Positions 42,799 to 52,085 of a DNA stretch of 64,000 nt are shown in pieces. The DNA lies in NCBI RefSeq assembly GCF_009730335.1, contig NZ_CP046315.1, forward strand, positions 1,612,001-1,676,000, in the 5' to 3' direction. The translations under genes and the position numbers were made by a program. Below the pieces are notes generated by a model that saw only the letters and a list, made by a program, of their open reading frames with translations, ran no database searches and had not been told where the DNA came from. Position 1 is the first letter of the stretch. Each line of letters opens with the position of its first letter. Source of the stretch: Schaalia odontolytica. Lineage in GTDB: Bacteria; Actinomycetota; Actinomycetes; Actinomycetales; Actinomycetaceae.

Positions 42799-44004
42799 CT
42801 AGGGTTCCTCGTTTCGTTCGTTGCGCACGTGGGCGACGCCGTCCAGGGCGGCCCCCGCGCGGATGGCCACGGGCAGCGCGGCCAGGAAGGCGTCGATATC
42901 GTCGCGGGTCGTCTCGTGGCCGAGTGAAACGCGCAGGACGCCGAGCGCCTGCTCCTCGCTGCGTCCCATCGCCATGACGATCTCGGAGGGGCGCGTGACC
43001 CCCGCGTGGCAGGCAGACCCGGCGGACACGGCGATTCCGTCCATGTCGAAGGCCATGAGGACGGCCTCAGGGCGGGCGGTGGGCAGGGACAGGTGGATGA
43101 TGGCGCTCGACGAGGCCGTCTCCCCCACCGTCGAATACGTTCCCTCCGGCAGGTGTGCCAGCAGGTGCGCGCGCAGGGCGGCCGCACGGGAGGCGAAAGC
43201 GGCGCGCTCTGCGACGACCTCGGCGAGGGCGGCTCCGAGAGCGCAGGCACCCGCGACGTCGGGCGTGCCCGAGCGGATCGAGCGCTCGTGGCCGCCGCCG
43301 GGTCGGTCGGTCGTCATGGGGATGCCTCGTCGGGCGAGGAGAACGCCGATGCCGGCGGGGGCGCCGACCTTGTGGCCGCCGACGCTCAAGAGGTCCAGGC
43401 CGAGCTCGGCAAAAGACACGTCCAGGGTCGGAATGGCTTGGGCAGCGTCGCAGTGCGCGAGGCCTCCGCTGGCCTGCACGAGCTCAGCGAAGTCTGCAAC
43501 CGGCTGAATCGTACCGATTTCGGAAGACACGAGGGTCATGGATCCGAGCGCGAGGCGACCGTCCCACGAGGCGGGTGCATCGTCGCCGGAAACACGGGGC
43601 AGGATGGACACGCCGCCCGCATCCACGGGCAGGACCTCCCAGGAGAAGCCCTCACGAGAGGCGACCTCACGCTGATGGGCGACCGCGTCATGCTCGAGGC
43701 CCGAGACGACGATCAGGTCGCGCGCGTCGTCGCGCCCGTGCATACCTCGGGCCGCGGCCATCACACCGAGGGCGTCCGATTCGGTGGCTCCAGAGGTGAA
43801 GATAACCTCATGGATGTCTGCGCCGAGGGCCGCTGCGACCTGCTCGCGCGCGTCGTCGAGCATGCGACGGGCCCGCCGCCCTCCGAAGTGGAGGGCGGCG
43901 GGATTGCCGGGGGTTGTAGCTAGGTCACGCTGGGCGCGGGTCCACGCCTCGAGGGCGCACTCGCGCAGCGGCGTGGTGGCCGCGTGGTCGAGGTAGACGC
44001 TCAC
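42799..44004 (-). CDS. Cysteine desulfurase, NifS/IscS family
   Basis: It takes sulfur from cysteine as an enzyme persulfide. The 401-residue PLP protein opens YLDHAATTPLR, has the cofactor Lys212 in SVGGHKVGAPAG, and the persulfide Cys332 in SAGSACHAG. Its GTG start overlaps the etfA stop by 4 bases (GTGA) and its stop abuts mnmA. The order etfB-etfA-desulfurase-mnmA is also seen in mycobacteria. It most likely feeds MnmA; a separate SufS usually makes clusters in these bacteria, but that gene is not here. Confidence 0.94.
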   Translation of the reverse strand: MSVYLDHAATTPLRECALEAWTRAQRDLATTPGNPAALHFGGRRARRMLDDAREQVAAALGADIHEVIFTSGATESDALGVMAAARGMHGRDDARDLIVVSGLEHDAVAHQREVASREGFSWEVLPVDAGGVSILPRVSGDDAPASWDGRLALGSMTLVSSEIGTIQPVADFAELVQASGGLAHCDAAQAIPTLDVSFAELGLDLLSVGGHKVGAPAGIGVLLARRGIPMTTDRPGGGHERSIRSGTPDVAGACALGAALAEVVAERAAFASRAAALRAHLLAHLPEGTYSTVGETASSSAIIHLSLPTARPEAVLMAFDMDGIAVSAGSACHAGVTRPSEIVMAMGRSEEQALGVLRVSLGHETTRDDIDAFLAALPVAIRAGAALDGVAHVRNERNEEP

Positions 44005-44978
44005 GCCTGGGAGCGCGCCTCCTCAATGGCGGCCAGGGCCGCGGGCACGACCTCGGTGACGTCGCCGACGACGCCGAAGTCCGCGATCTCGAAGATCGGG
44101 GCGTCCGGGTCGTCACACACGGCGACGATGTGGGCCGAGGACTGCATACCCACCGTGTGGTGGATCGCGCCGGAGACTCCCAGGCCGATGTAGAGATTCG
44201 GGGTGACGGTCAGGCCGGTCTGGCCGATCTGCTCGGATCGCGGGGCCCAGCCCTCGTCGCAGGCGACGCGGGTCGCACCCACGGCGCCGCCGAGCGCCTG
44301 AGCGACGGAGCGAACCAGCTCGAAGTCGCCGTCCACGCCGCGGCCACCGCACACGACGGTGGAGGCGTCGGTCAGGGACACGCCTTCCTCCTCGTCGGGC
44401 ACGGAGGAGACGACCTGGATTGCGCTGGCCTCGGGGCTCAGCTCGACGGCCAGGGCTTGCGGGGTCAGGGCGACGGGAGAGGCAACCGGGGCCTCGTCGA
44501 TGACGCCGGAGGCGATGCCGACGATCGGGGTCTGTCCCTCAATGACGATCCGCATCGACCAGGAGCCGCCCAGGGCGGTCTTGCCGATCTGGAGGACGCC
44601 GCCGTCGAAGCCGACGGAGGACGCACCGGAGACCACGCCGGCCTCGGTGAGAGCGCCGACGCGACCGGCGATCTCGCGACCGCGGTAGTCCGAGCACAGG
44701 AGCACCAGTCCAAAGCTGCCGGTCGCCAGCGCGGAAACAAGCGCGTCGGAGGCCACGACCGAGGAACGCACAGCGTCACCCAGGTCGGCATGCAGCAGTT
44801 GGGTCGCGCCCAGCTCCGACAGGGCGGCCACATCGGGACTGGCAGCCAGGGACAGGGCGACGACGTCGGCGGAGGTCAGGGACGCGGCCAGCGTAACCGC
44901 CTGGCGTGCCGGGGGCGTCAGGTGATCGCCCGCCTGGTCGGCCAGAACGAGGATCGGGGAACTCATCTGCTGCGTCAT
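44001..44978 (-). CDS. etfA: Electron transfer flavoprotein alpha subunit
   Basis: EtfA binds FAD and, with EtfB, moves electrons from acyl-CoA dehydrogenases or similar to the quinone pool. The 325-residue protein has the C-terminal FAD domain with VVCGGRGVDGDFELVRSVAQ, GATRVACDEGWAPRSEQIGQTG and YIGLGVSGAIHHTVGMQSS, listed in pieces, which are the FAD contacts. ATG 44978 lies one base after the etfB stop. Confidence 0.94.
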   Translation of the reverse strand: MTQQMSSPILVLADQAGDHLTPPARQAVTLAASLTSADVVALSLAASPDVAALSELGATQLLHADLGDAVRSSVVASDALVSALATGSFGLVLLCSDYRGREIAGRVGALTEAGVVSGASSVGFDGGVLQIGKTALGGSWSMRIVIEGQTPIVGIASGVIDEAPVASPVALTPQALAVELSPEASAIQVVSSVPDEEEGVSLTDASTVVCGGRGVDGDFELVRSVAQALGGAVGATRVACDEGWAPRSEQIGQTGLTVTPNLYIGLGVSGAIHHTVGMQSSAHIVAVCDDPDAPIFEIADFGVVGDVTEVVPAALAAIEEARSQA

Positions 44979-44979
44979 G

Positions 44980-45783
44980 TCACTTCACCACCGAAAGGAT
45001 GTAGTCGGCTAGAGCGCGCCCGCCCTCACCGGCGTCCTGAATGATCGTGCCCGAGCCGTCGCGGGTCTTCTCCTCGCCGTGGGTGACGGCGGTCAGCGCG
45101 CGGCGCATGACGAGGGCCTCGCCGCCGGGAACCTCGACGAGGTCGTCGATGCCCCACTGATCCAGCGGCTTCTTGCGGGCGGCCTTCATGGCTGCGAAGG
45201 CCGGGTAACGCGGCTCGTTGATCTGGTCGGTCACGGAGACGACGGCGGGCAGCGCGGCGCGCACGGTCTCGGTGTAGCCGTCGACGGCGCGCTCGATGGT
45301 GACGGCGCCATCCTCGACGCTCAGGGAGCGGGCCAGGCCCAGCAGCGGCATGTGGGCCTTGGCAGCCAGGGCGGCGGGCAGCATGGAGGTCATCGCGTCC
45401 AGCGAGGCCATGCCGGTGATCACCAGGTCGACGGGGCCGCACTCTTCGGCGATCTTCGCGATCGCAACGGACAGAACGGAGGCGGTCGTGATGACGTCGG
45501 AGCCCTCAAGGAACTCGTCGGAGACGATGTAGGCACGGTCGGCGCCCATCTGCAGGGCGCGCATCAGGGAATCCTCGGCGTCCTCAGGGCCCATCGTCAG
45601 CGCGACGACCTCGGCCTCGCGACCCGCATCCTCTTCGGATTCCTTCAGCTGGACGGCAGCCTCGATGGCGTTCTCATCCAGTTCGTTGAGCACATCGTCC
45701 TCACCGCGCACCAGGCGGCCCCCCTCAAAACGACGTTCGGACTGCATGTCGGGGACATGCTTCACACACACGACAATTCTCAT
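44980..45783 (-). CDS. etfB: Electron transfer flavoprotein beta subunit
   Basis: The 267-residue partner of EtfA opens MRIVVCVKHVPDMQSERRF, has the AMP-binding-type ALTMGPEDAEDSLMRALQMGAD block and ends with the LADYIL tail that wraps EtfA. ATG 45783 is chosen; the frame runs back to 45873 but that part has no resemblance to EtfB. The ribosome site AGAAG is very close to the ATG. It is the first gene of a four-gene unit; a TATATAT stretch (45820-45826) next to a palindrome may be its promoter. Confidence 0.93.
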   Translation of the reverse strand: MRIVVCVKHVPDMQSERRFEGGRLVRGEDDVLNELDENAIEAAVQLKESEEDAGREAEVVALTMGPEDAEDSLMRALQMGADRAYIVSDEFLEGSDVITTASVLSVAIAKIAEECGPVDLVITGMASLDAMTSMLPAALAAKAHMPLLGLARSLSVEDGAVTIERAVDGYTETVRAALPAVVSVTDQINEPRYPAFAAMKAARKKPLDQWGIDDLVEVPGGEALVMRRALTAVTHGEEKTRDGSGTIIQDAGEGGRALADYILSVVK

Positions 45784-45825
45784 GACTTCTAGCGTGCCAC
45801 ATTCTGCGCAGCACGCCCATATATA

Positions 45826-45839
45826 TGAGGGTTCCCTCA
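45826..45839. promoter_or_regulatory. Palindrome between etfB and glgX
   Basis: TGAGGG-TT-CCCTCA is a perfect 6-2-6 palindrome adjoining the TATATAT likely to be the etfB -10. It may be a regulator site for etfB, glgX or both. Confidence 0.4.
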
Positions 45840-45976
45840 CCGATGGGTGCCGCTGCTCATACCCTCGGCCCACCCCCTAATCCGACCGCTTAATTGACGG
45901 TCACGTATGATGGATGATGGCTGCATCTATCAGGCTACGATCCAGCCAATAAACTGTAAGAAAGAGGCACTTTTTT

Positions 45977-48265
45977 ATGTCCGAGCGTTCCGGCTCGTCC
46001 AGCGTCCGCACCGTGCGCGTCACCAAACCTAATCCCGTTCCCACCCGTCTGGGGGTTTTCCCGTCGGGCGACGGTCTCGATGTCGCCGTGGTCGCCAGGG
46101 CCGCCTCCGGCGTGGACATGTGCATCTTCGACGAGGCCGGGGCTGAGACCCGCTTCACTCTGCTCGGCCCGAAGACCGGCATCTGGCACGGTCACATCCC
46201 CGGATACGGTGCGGGGACCCGCTACGGTTTCCGCGTGCACGGCACCTGGGATCCGGACGGCGGCCAGTTCTATAACTCGCACAAGCTTCTCCTCGACCCC
46301 TACGGCCGAGGCCTCGACGGCGTGGTGGACTTGAAGCCTGCGGTCTACGCGCACTGTGTAGATGAGGACCTCTACCCCTCCGAATACCCGCTGCGCCGCT
46401 CCCCCATTGACTCCGCGCCGTACATGCCGCGCTCGGTCGTCGTGGAGCCCTCCTTCCCGATCGCTCCGCAGCCTCACGTTCCGTGGGAGACCACTGTCAT
46501 CTACGAGATCCACGTCAAGGGCTTCACGAAGAACATGCCCGGCGTGCCCGCGGAGCTGCGCGGCACCTACGCGGGTCTGGCTCACCCGGCCTCCGTGTCC
46601 TACCTGAAGGACCTGGGCATCACCGCCGTCGAGCTGCTGCCCATCCACGCGAAGTGCGACGAGCCTTTCCTCACCGAACGAGGCCTGACGAACTACTGGG
46701 GCTACTCCACCCTCTCCTTCTTCGCCCCCGAGCCCTCCTACGCCACCGAGGCCTCGCGCGAGCGCGGCGCCCAGGCGGTCGTCGACGAGTTCCGCGGCAT
46801 GGTCTCGCTCCTGCACCAGGCGGGCATCGAGGTCATCCTCGACGTTGTCTACAACCACACGTGTGAGGGCGGCGACGCCGGTCCAACCCTGTCCTGGCGC
46901 GGCCTCGACTCCGACATGTACTACCGTCATACCTCCTCGCGTCCAGTCCAGACGATTGACGTGACGGGCACGGGCAACACCATCAACGTGGACCATCCGA
47001 AGACCATTCAGATGGTGCTGGATTCGCTGCGCTACTGGGTCCGCGAGATGGGCGTGGATGGTTTCCGCTTCGACCTGGCGGCCACGCTCGGCCGTTTCTC
47101 GACGGGCTTCAGCCCCATGCACCCGCTCCTCATCGCGATGGCGACGGACGACGTCCTGGCCCACTCGAAGCTGATCGCCGAGCCGTGGGACGTGGGCCCG
47201 GGCGGCTGGCAGACGGGTAACTTCCCGGTGCCCTTCTCCGAGTGGAACGACCACTACCGCGGCGCCCTGCGTAACTTCTGGCTGGCGGACGTGCGCGCCC
47301 AGGCCTCGGGCCATGTCGTCTCCGGCCCGAACGACTTGGCGACCCGCCTGTCCGGTTCCCAGGACGTCTTCGAGCACGGCCTGGGCCGTCTGCGCGGCCC
47401 CCGCGCCTCGATCAACTTTGTGACCGCCCACGACGGCTTCACGCTCGCGGACCTGACCGCCTACGACCGCAAGCACAACACGGCGAACCTGGAGAACAAC
47501 CGGGACGGATCGGACGACAACCGCTCGTGGAACCACGGCGTGGAGGGCACGCTTGCTTCGAACGGTACGCACCCGAGCGTCGACACCCCCTATGCGATCC
47601 TCTCCGACTTGACGATCGCCGACCTGCGTTCTCGTTCCCAGCGCAACATCCTGGCCACCATGTTCGTCTCCTCGGGAACACCGATGCTGACAGGCGGCGA
47701 CGAGTTCGGCCGCACCCAGTACGGCAACAACAACGCCTACTGCCAGGACGACCCAATCTCATGGGTCGACTGGGACCTGGCCGAGAGCCAGCACGCGCAG
47801 ATCGACGCCGTCTCCTGGCTGATCGCCCTGCGCAAGGCCCACCCGGTTCTGCGTCCCGACCGCTTCGCCACGGGCACCCCCCATAACGGTGACACGATCG
47901 CCGATCTGTCGTGGTACACCGCCCAGGGCACGCCCATGCCGGACTACGGCTGGACGGACTGGCGCCACCGCACGTTCCAAATGCTGCGCTCGGGCGTGAC
48001 ATGGGGCGACCGCGACGCGCTCATCATCATCAACGCGAACCTGGACAGCGCCGAGGTCACCCTGCCCGAGGGCCATGACCTGGACTGGCTCGTCGCCTAC
48101 TCGACCGTGTGGGCCACTCCCGCCGAGGGCGGCGTCGGCTCCACGCTCAACCCGGCTGAGCTTTCTCTCGAGGTCGAGCACGTGACCCCGCGTTCGACGC
48201 TGACGATCGAGCCTCTCTCCGTCACCATCCTGCTCTCCGACGTGGCGTTCCGGCCCGAGAGCTAA
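45977..48265 (+). CDS. glgX: Glycogen debranching enzyme, isoamylase type
   Basis: GlgX cuts alpha-1,6 branches of glycogen. The 762-residue GH13 protein has an N-terminal CBM48-like domain, then the barrel: EIHVKGFTKNMPGVPAEL, LDVVYNHTCEGGD, MGVDGFRFDLAATLG with the nucleophile Asp near 365, LIAEPWDVGPGG with the acid Glu near 402, and TAHDGFTLADL with the third Asp near 486. KHNTANLENNRDGSDDN, in pieces, is typical of GlgX/TreX. AAAGAGG lies ten bases before ATG 45977. It diverges from etfB and precedes trpS. Confidence 0.95.
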   Translation: MSERSGSSSVRTVRVTKPNPVPTRLGVFPSGDGLDVAVVARAASGVDMCIFDEAGAETRFTLLGPKTGIWHGHIPGYGAGTRYGFRVHGTWDPDGGQFYNSHKLLLDPYGRGLDGVVDLKPAVYAHCVDEDLYPSEYPLRRSPIDSAPYMPRSVVVEPSFPIAPQPHVPWETTVIYEIHVKGFTKNMPGVPAELRGTYAGLAHPASVSYLKDLGITAVELLPIHAKCDEPFLTERGLTNYWGYSTLSFFAPEPSYATEASRERGAQAVVDEFRGMVSLLHQAGIEVILDVVYNHTCEGGDAGPTLSWRGLDSDMYYRHTSSRPVQTIDVTGTGNTINVDHPKTIQMVLDSLRYWVREMGVDGFRFDLAATLGRFSTGFSPMHPLLIAMATDDVLAHSKLIAEPWDVGPGGWQTGNFPVPFSEWNDHYRGALRNFWLADVRAQASGHVVSGPNDLATRLSGSQDVFEHGLGRLRGPRASINFVTAHDGFTLADLTAYDRKHNTANLENNRDGSDDNRSWNHGVEGTLASNGTHPSVDTPYAILSDLTIADLRSRSQRNILATMFVSSGTPMLTGGDEFGRTQYGNNNAYCQDDPISWVDWDLAESQHAQIDAVSWLIALRKAHPVLRPDRFATGTPHNGDTIADLSWYTAQGTPMPDYGWTDWRHRTFQMLRSGVTWGDRDALIIINANLDSAEVTLPEGHDLDWLVAYSTVWATPAEGGVGSTLNPAELSLEVEHVTPRSTLTIEPLSVTILLSDVAFRPES

Positions 48266-48300
48266 CCATTCTTCCATTCCCCCGTCACTCACACATTGGA

Positions 48301-48306
48301 TAGGAT
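48301..48306 (+). promoter_or_regulatory. -10 element of leaderless trpS
   Basis: TAGGAT ends seven bases before the trpS ATG with no ribosome site between, so the message should begin with the start codon. Confidence 0.55.
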
Positions 48307-48312
48307 TCACGC

Positions 48313-49413
48313 ATGACTCGCAGTGAAGATGCCCTGGAAACCGCAACCTCTGATGCCTCGCTGGCCCGCTCGAAGGCCCGCAGCGCCGAGATCGACCTGG
48401 CGATTGACCAGGACCCCTCGCGTTTCCGCATCCTCACGGGTGACCGCCCGACCGGCCACCTGCACCTGGGCCACTACTTCGGCACGCTGCGTAACCGCGT
48501 GCTCCTGCAGAACCGCGGCGTTGAGACCTGGGTTCTGGTCGCCGACTACCAGGTGATCACCGACCGCGACGGCGTAGGTCCAATCCGTGAGCGCGTCCTC
48601 GGCCTCGTCGCCGATTACCTGGCCGCGGGCATTGACCCTGAGCGCTCCACGATCTTTAACCACTCGGCGGTTCCGGCACTCAACCAGCTGATGCTGCCCT
48701 TCCTCTCCCTGGTCACCGAGTCGGAGCTGCACCGCAACCCGACCGTGAAGGCCGAGCTGGAGGCCACCGAGGGCCGCGCAATGACGGGCCTCATGCTGAC
48801 CTACCCGGTCCACCAGGCCGCCGACATCCTCTTCTGCAAGGCGAATATCGTACCCGTGGGCCAGGACCAGCTCCCCCACCTGGAGCAGGCTCGCCTGATC
48901 GCCCAGCGCTTCGACAAACGCTACGGCCGCGCCACCCCCGAGCGCCCCGTCTTCCCCCGCCCTGAGGCCCTCCTGTCCGAGGTCCCGCTGCTGCTGGGCA
49001 CGGACGGCCAGAAGATGTCGAAGTCGCGCGGCAACACGATCGAGCTTCGTATGACCGCGGACGAGACCGCGAAGATCCTCAAGAAGGCAAAGACAGACGC
49101 AGAGCGCCGCATCACCTTCGATCCCGAGGGCCGTCCCGAGGTCTCCAACCTTCTGATGCTGGCCTCCCTGGCCACAGGCGAGGCTCCCGAGGCGATCGCG
49201 GACCGTATCGGCGATGCGGGCGCCGGCATGCTCAAGTCCCTCGTCACCGAGTCCCTCAACGAGATGCTCGCTCCCCTGCGCGAGCGCCGCGCTGAGCTCA
49301 TCGCGAACGAGGACTACCTGCTGTCCATCCTGCACGCAGGCAACGAGCGCGCCAACGAACAGGCCGACCAGACCCTGTCCGAGGTGCGCACCGCCATGCA
49401 GATGGACTACTGA
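48313..49413 (+). CDS. trpS: Tryptophanyl-tRNA synthetase
   Basis: TrpS charges tRNA-Trp. The 366-residue class I synthetase has HLGH at 51-54 in GDRPTGHLHLGHYFG and KMSKS at 234-238 in GTDGQKMSKSRGN. VGQDQLPHLEQARLIAQRF contributes to the dimer and active site. The first 30 residues are an extra Ala/Ser-rich tail. It has its own leaderless promoter, so it is probably read independently of glgX. Confidence 0.95.
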   Translation: MTRSEDALETATSDASLARSKARSAEIDLAIDQDPSRFRILTGDRPTGHLHLGHYFGTLRNRVLLQNRGVETWVLVADYQVITDRDGVGPIRERVLGLVADYLAAGIDPERSTIFNHSAVPALNQLMLPFLSLVTESELHRNPTVKAELEATEGRAMTGLMLTYPVHQAADILFCKANIVPVGQDQLPHLEQARLIAQRFDKRYGRATPERPVFPRPEALLSEVPLLLGTDGQKMSKSRGNTIELRMTADETAKILKKAKTDAERRITFDPEGRPEVSNLLMLASLATGEAPEAIADRIGDAGAGMLKSLVTESLNEMLAPLRERRAELIANEDYLLSILHAGNERANEQADQTLSEVRTAMQMDY

Positions 49414-49437
49414 TCCCACACCTTCCTGGAGATACTC

Positions 49438-49695
49438 ATGGCATACAACCAGTTCCCCGAGCACCCCGACGACTCCGTCGGCTCGTGGATGCTCACGCTG
49501 TTCGTCGCCGGCATCCCACTGGTCGGCTTCATCTACATGCTCGTGCTCGCCTTCGGTTCGGGCGGCTCGCCTGCGAAGCGCAACTTCGCGCGCGCCATGT
49601 TCATCTGGCAGATCATCGGTGTCGTTGCGACGATCCTGGCGTTCCTCCTCTTTGGTGGTGCGGTCATGGCGGGGCTGCAGAACAGCGGCAGCTGA
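49438..49695 (+). CDS. Small membrane protein with two membrane segments, unknown
   Basis: The 85-residue protein has two hydrophobic segments, about 19-40 (LTLFVAGIPLVGFIYMLVLA) and 53-77 (ARAMFIWQIIGVVATILAFLL), joined by a short basic loop SGGSPAKRNF. Similar small proteins are widespread in actinobacteria and Firmicutes without assigned role. GGAGA lies before the ATG. It follows trpS by 24 bases on the same strand. Confidence 0.8.
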   Translation: MAYNQFPEHPDDSVGSWMLTLFVAGIPLVGFIYMLVLAFGSGGSPAKRNFARAMFIWQIIGVVATILAFLLFGGAVMAGLQNSGS

Positions 49696-49870
49696 GCGTT
49701 GATCTTCTCAACGGAGGGTAGTTCCTGGACACTCAGGGGCTAGCCTCCGTCTTTTCTGGTGAAATTCCGCCCTTTAGGCCGACAGTTGACATCCTGACAG
49801 AACATATGGGCATCGACCTGAGCGCCGAGGCATGGGCCTCACTTTCACGCGCGCGCATCCATAGGCTACT

Positions 49871-51922
49871 GTGGGTCTCGTGAGCGAGAAACTGTTGCCC
49901 CGTATCCCGATCATTGAAGTGTTCCCCGTCATCGAAGACGGCACACTTCCCGCCAAGGCGACCGAAGGCGAGCCTTTCCCCATTCGTGCGACCGTGTTCC
50001 GCGAAGGACACGACGCATTCGCCGCCGAGGCTGTCCTGCTGCGCCCGGACGGGGGTGAATACTCCCGCACGCGCATGGTGGACATCGCCCCCGGCCTCGA
50101 CCGGTACGAGGCCTGGGTGGCCGCCGACACCCCCGGCGCATGGTCCTTCCGCGTGGACTCCTGGTCGGATCCCTACGCGTCGTGGCGCCACGACGCGACC
50201 GTGAAGGTCGGCGCCGGCGTCGACGTCGAGCTCATGCTCGAGGAGGGCGCCCACCTCATGGAGCGCGCGGCCGAAGGCACCGCCTACGGCAACCCCTCCC
50301 AGAAGCGCCCCCCGGCCTCGGACATTGACGTCCTGACCGACGCGGCGCGCCGCCTGCGCGACACCAGCCATTCCGCCCAGCAGCGCCTCTCCGCGGGCAT
50401 CTCCTCGCGCGTGCGCCTGATCTTCCGCGACCACCCGCTGCGTGACCTGCTGGATTCCTCCCGCGTCTACCCGCTCGATGTAGCCCGCACGAAGGCCCTG
50501 GCGGGCGCATGGTACGAGATCTTCCCACGCTCCGCAGGCGCCTTCCAGCGCCCCGACGGCACGTGGGTCTCCGGCACTCTCGCGGGCGCCGCCAAGGACC
50601 TGCCGCGCATCGCCGGCATGGGCTTCGACGTCGTCTACCTGACCCCGATCCACCCGATCGGCACGACGCACCGCAAGGGCAAGAACAACTCCCTGGAGGC
50701 CGCTCCCGGCGATCCGGGTTCGCCCTACGGCATCGGCTCCCCCGAGGGTGGCCACGACGCCATCCATCCCGAGCTCGGCGACTTCGACGACTTCGACCGC
50801 TTCGTTGAGCGCGCCCGAGGCCTCGGCCTGGAGGTCGCTCTCGACCTGGCCCTCCAGTGCTCCCCCGACCACCCGTGGGTCAAGGAGCACCCCGAGTGGT
50901 TCACGACCCGCGCCGACGGCACCATCGCGTATGCGGAAAACCCGCCGAAAAAGTACCAGGACATCTACCCCCTGAACTTCGACAACGACCCGGAGGGCAT
51001 CTACCAGGCCGTGCGCGACGTCATCGAGCTGTGGATCAACCACGGCGTGACGATCTTCCGCGTCGATAACCCGCACACGAAGCCCATCCCCTTCTGGGAG
51101 CGCCTGCTGGCCGACATCAAGGCTCAGTACCCGGGCACACTCTTCCTGGCCGAGGCCTTCACGCGCCCCGCCATGATGCGTACCCTCGGCGCGATCGGCT
51201 TCGACCAGTCCTACACGTACTTCGCGTGGAGGACCGAGAAGGAGGAGATCGAGGAGTACCTGCGCGAGGTCTCCGAAGAGACGGCACACCTCATACGCCC
51301 GACCTTCTGGCCCACGACGCACGACATCCTCACCCCGCAGATGTGGGACGGCGGCACGGCCATCTTCGCGATCCGTGCGATGCTCGCAGCCCTGGGGGCG
51401 CCCACGTGGGGCATCTACTCCGGCTACGAATTCGTCGAGAACGAGCCCCGCGGCACCTACCAGGAACCCAACGACAACGAAAAATACGAGTTCCGCCCCC
51501 GCCGCTGGGAGGACGCCGAGCCGATCGGCATCTCGCGTCTCTTCACGCTGCTCAACGCCGCGCGAGCCAAGCACCCTGCACTGCGCCAGCTCCACCAGAT
51601 CCGCATCCACCCGACGTCCTCGGATCGCCTCATCGCGTTCTCGCGTCAGGTGCCCGGAAAGTTCACGGCAGACGGCAAGCCCGACACCGTCATCTGCGTG
51701 ATCTCCCTGGATCCGCACAACGGCGTGGACGCCACGGTCGAGCTCGATCTGGAGGCGATGGGCCTGGCCACCCCGGGTGGTCACATTACGGTCGTCGACG
51801 AGCTGGACGGACGCTCCTACGTGTGGGGCTCGTCCAACTGGGTGTCACTGTCCCCCGTGACGCGCCTCGGCCACGTCTTCAAGGTCGAGCCCGCGCATTC
51901 TTCACCCTGGGCACAGGCCTAA
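49871..51922 (+). CDS. glgE: Alpha-1,4-glucan:maltose-1-phosphate maltosyltransferase
   Basis: GlgE extends alpha-1,4-glucans using maltose-1-phosphate. The 683-residue GH13 protein has an N-terminal beta domain (FPVIEDGTLPAKATEGEPF), a helical insert, and the barrel. The nucleophile is Asp399 in FRVDNPHTKPIPFW and the acid/base Glu428 in LAEAFTRPAMM, 29 residues apart as in the known Streptomyces enzyme; the third carboxylate is Asp485 in THDILTP. YEFVENEPR and NEKYEFRPR are further GlgE marks. The start may be GTG 49871 or GTG 49880; no ribosome site is visible and TAGGCT lies just upstream, so a leaderless start is possible. It is followed by a terminator and glgB. Confidence 0.95.
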   Translation: MGLVSEKLLPRIPIIEVFPVIEDGTLPAKATEGEPFPIRATVFREGHDAFAAEAVLLRPDGGEYSRTRMVDIAPGLDRYEAWVAADTPGAWSFRVDSWSDPYASWRHDATVKVGAGVDVELMLEEGAHLMERAAEGTAYGNPSQKRPPASDIDVLTDAARRLRDTSHSAQQRLSAGISSRVRLIFRDHPLRDLLDSSRVYPLDVARTKALAGAWYEIFPRSAGAFQRPDGTWVSGTLAGAAKDLPRIAGMGFDVVYLTPIHPIGTTHRKGKNNSLEAAPGDPGSPYGIGSPEGGHDAIHPELGDFDDFDRFVERARGLGLEVALDLALQCSPDHPWVKEHPEWFTTRADGTIAYAENPPKKYQDIYPLNFDNDPEGIYQAVRDVIELWINHGVTIFRVDNPHTKPIPFWERLLADIKAQYPGTLFLAEAFTRPAMMRTLGAIGFDQSYTYFAWRTEKEEIEEYLREVSEETAHLIRPTFWPTTHDILTPQMWDGGTAIFAIRAMLAALGAPTWGIYSGYEFVENEPRGTYQEPNDNEKYEFRPRRWEDAEPIGISRLFTLLNAARAKHPALRQLHQIRIHPTSSDRLIAFSRQVPGKFTADGKPDTVICVISLDPHNGVDATVELDLEAMGLATPGGHITVVDELDGRSYVWGSSNWVSLSPVTRLGHVFKVEPAHSSPWAQA

Positions 51923-51928
51923 CGAGGA

Positions 51929-51970
51929 TCGTGCGCCCGGCGCAACCACGTCACCGCACCGGGCGCACGA
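51929..51970 (+). terminator. Terminator after glgE
   Basis: TCGTGCGCCCGG (51929-51940) pairs perfectly with CCGGGCGCACGA (51959-51970) seven bases past the stop. It suggests glgB is expressed separately. Confidence 0.65.
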
Positions 51971-52045
51971 CACCCCTCCATAACCCCGCCAATATGAGAC
52001 CCGGCTCCCTTTTTTGCCTGTCAGACGTTAGACTTATTAACACCA

Positions 52046-52063
52046 GTGAACTGAGCGGTTCAC
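52046..52063. promoter_or_regulatory. Palindrome in the glgB leader
   Basis: GTGAAC-tgagcg-GTTCAC is a perfect 6-6-6 inverted repeat 22 bases before the glgB ATG, just downstream of an A+T-rich stretch (TTGCCT at 52014, TATTAA at 52035) that may be the promoter. It could be an operator or a leader hairpin. Confidence 0.45.
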
Positions 52064-52085
52064 CCTTCTGGAGTAAGGAAAATCC

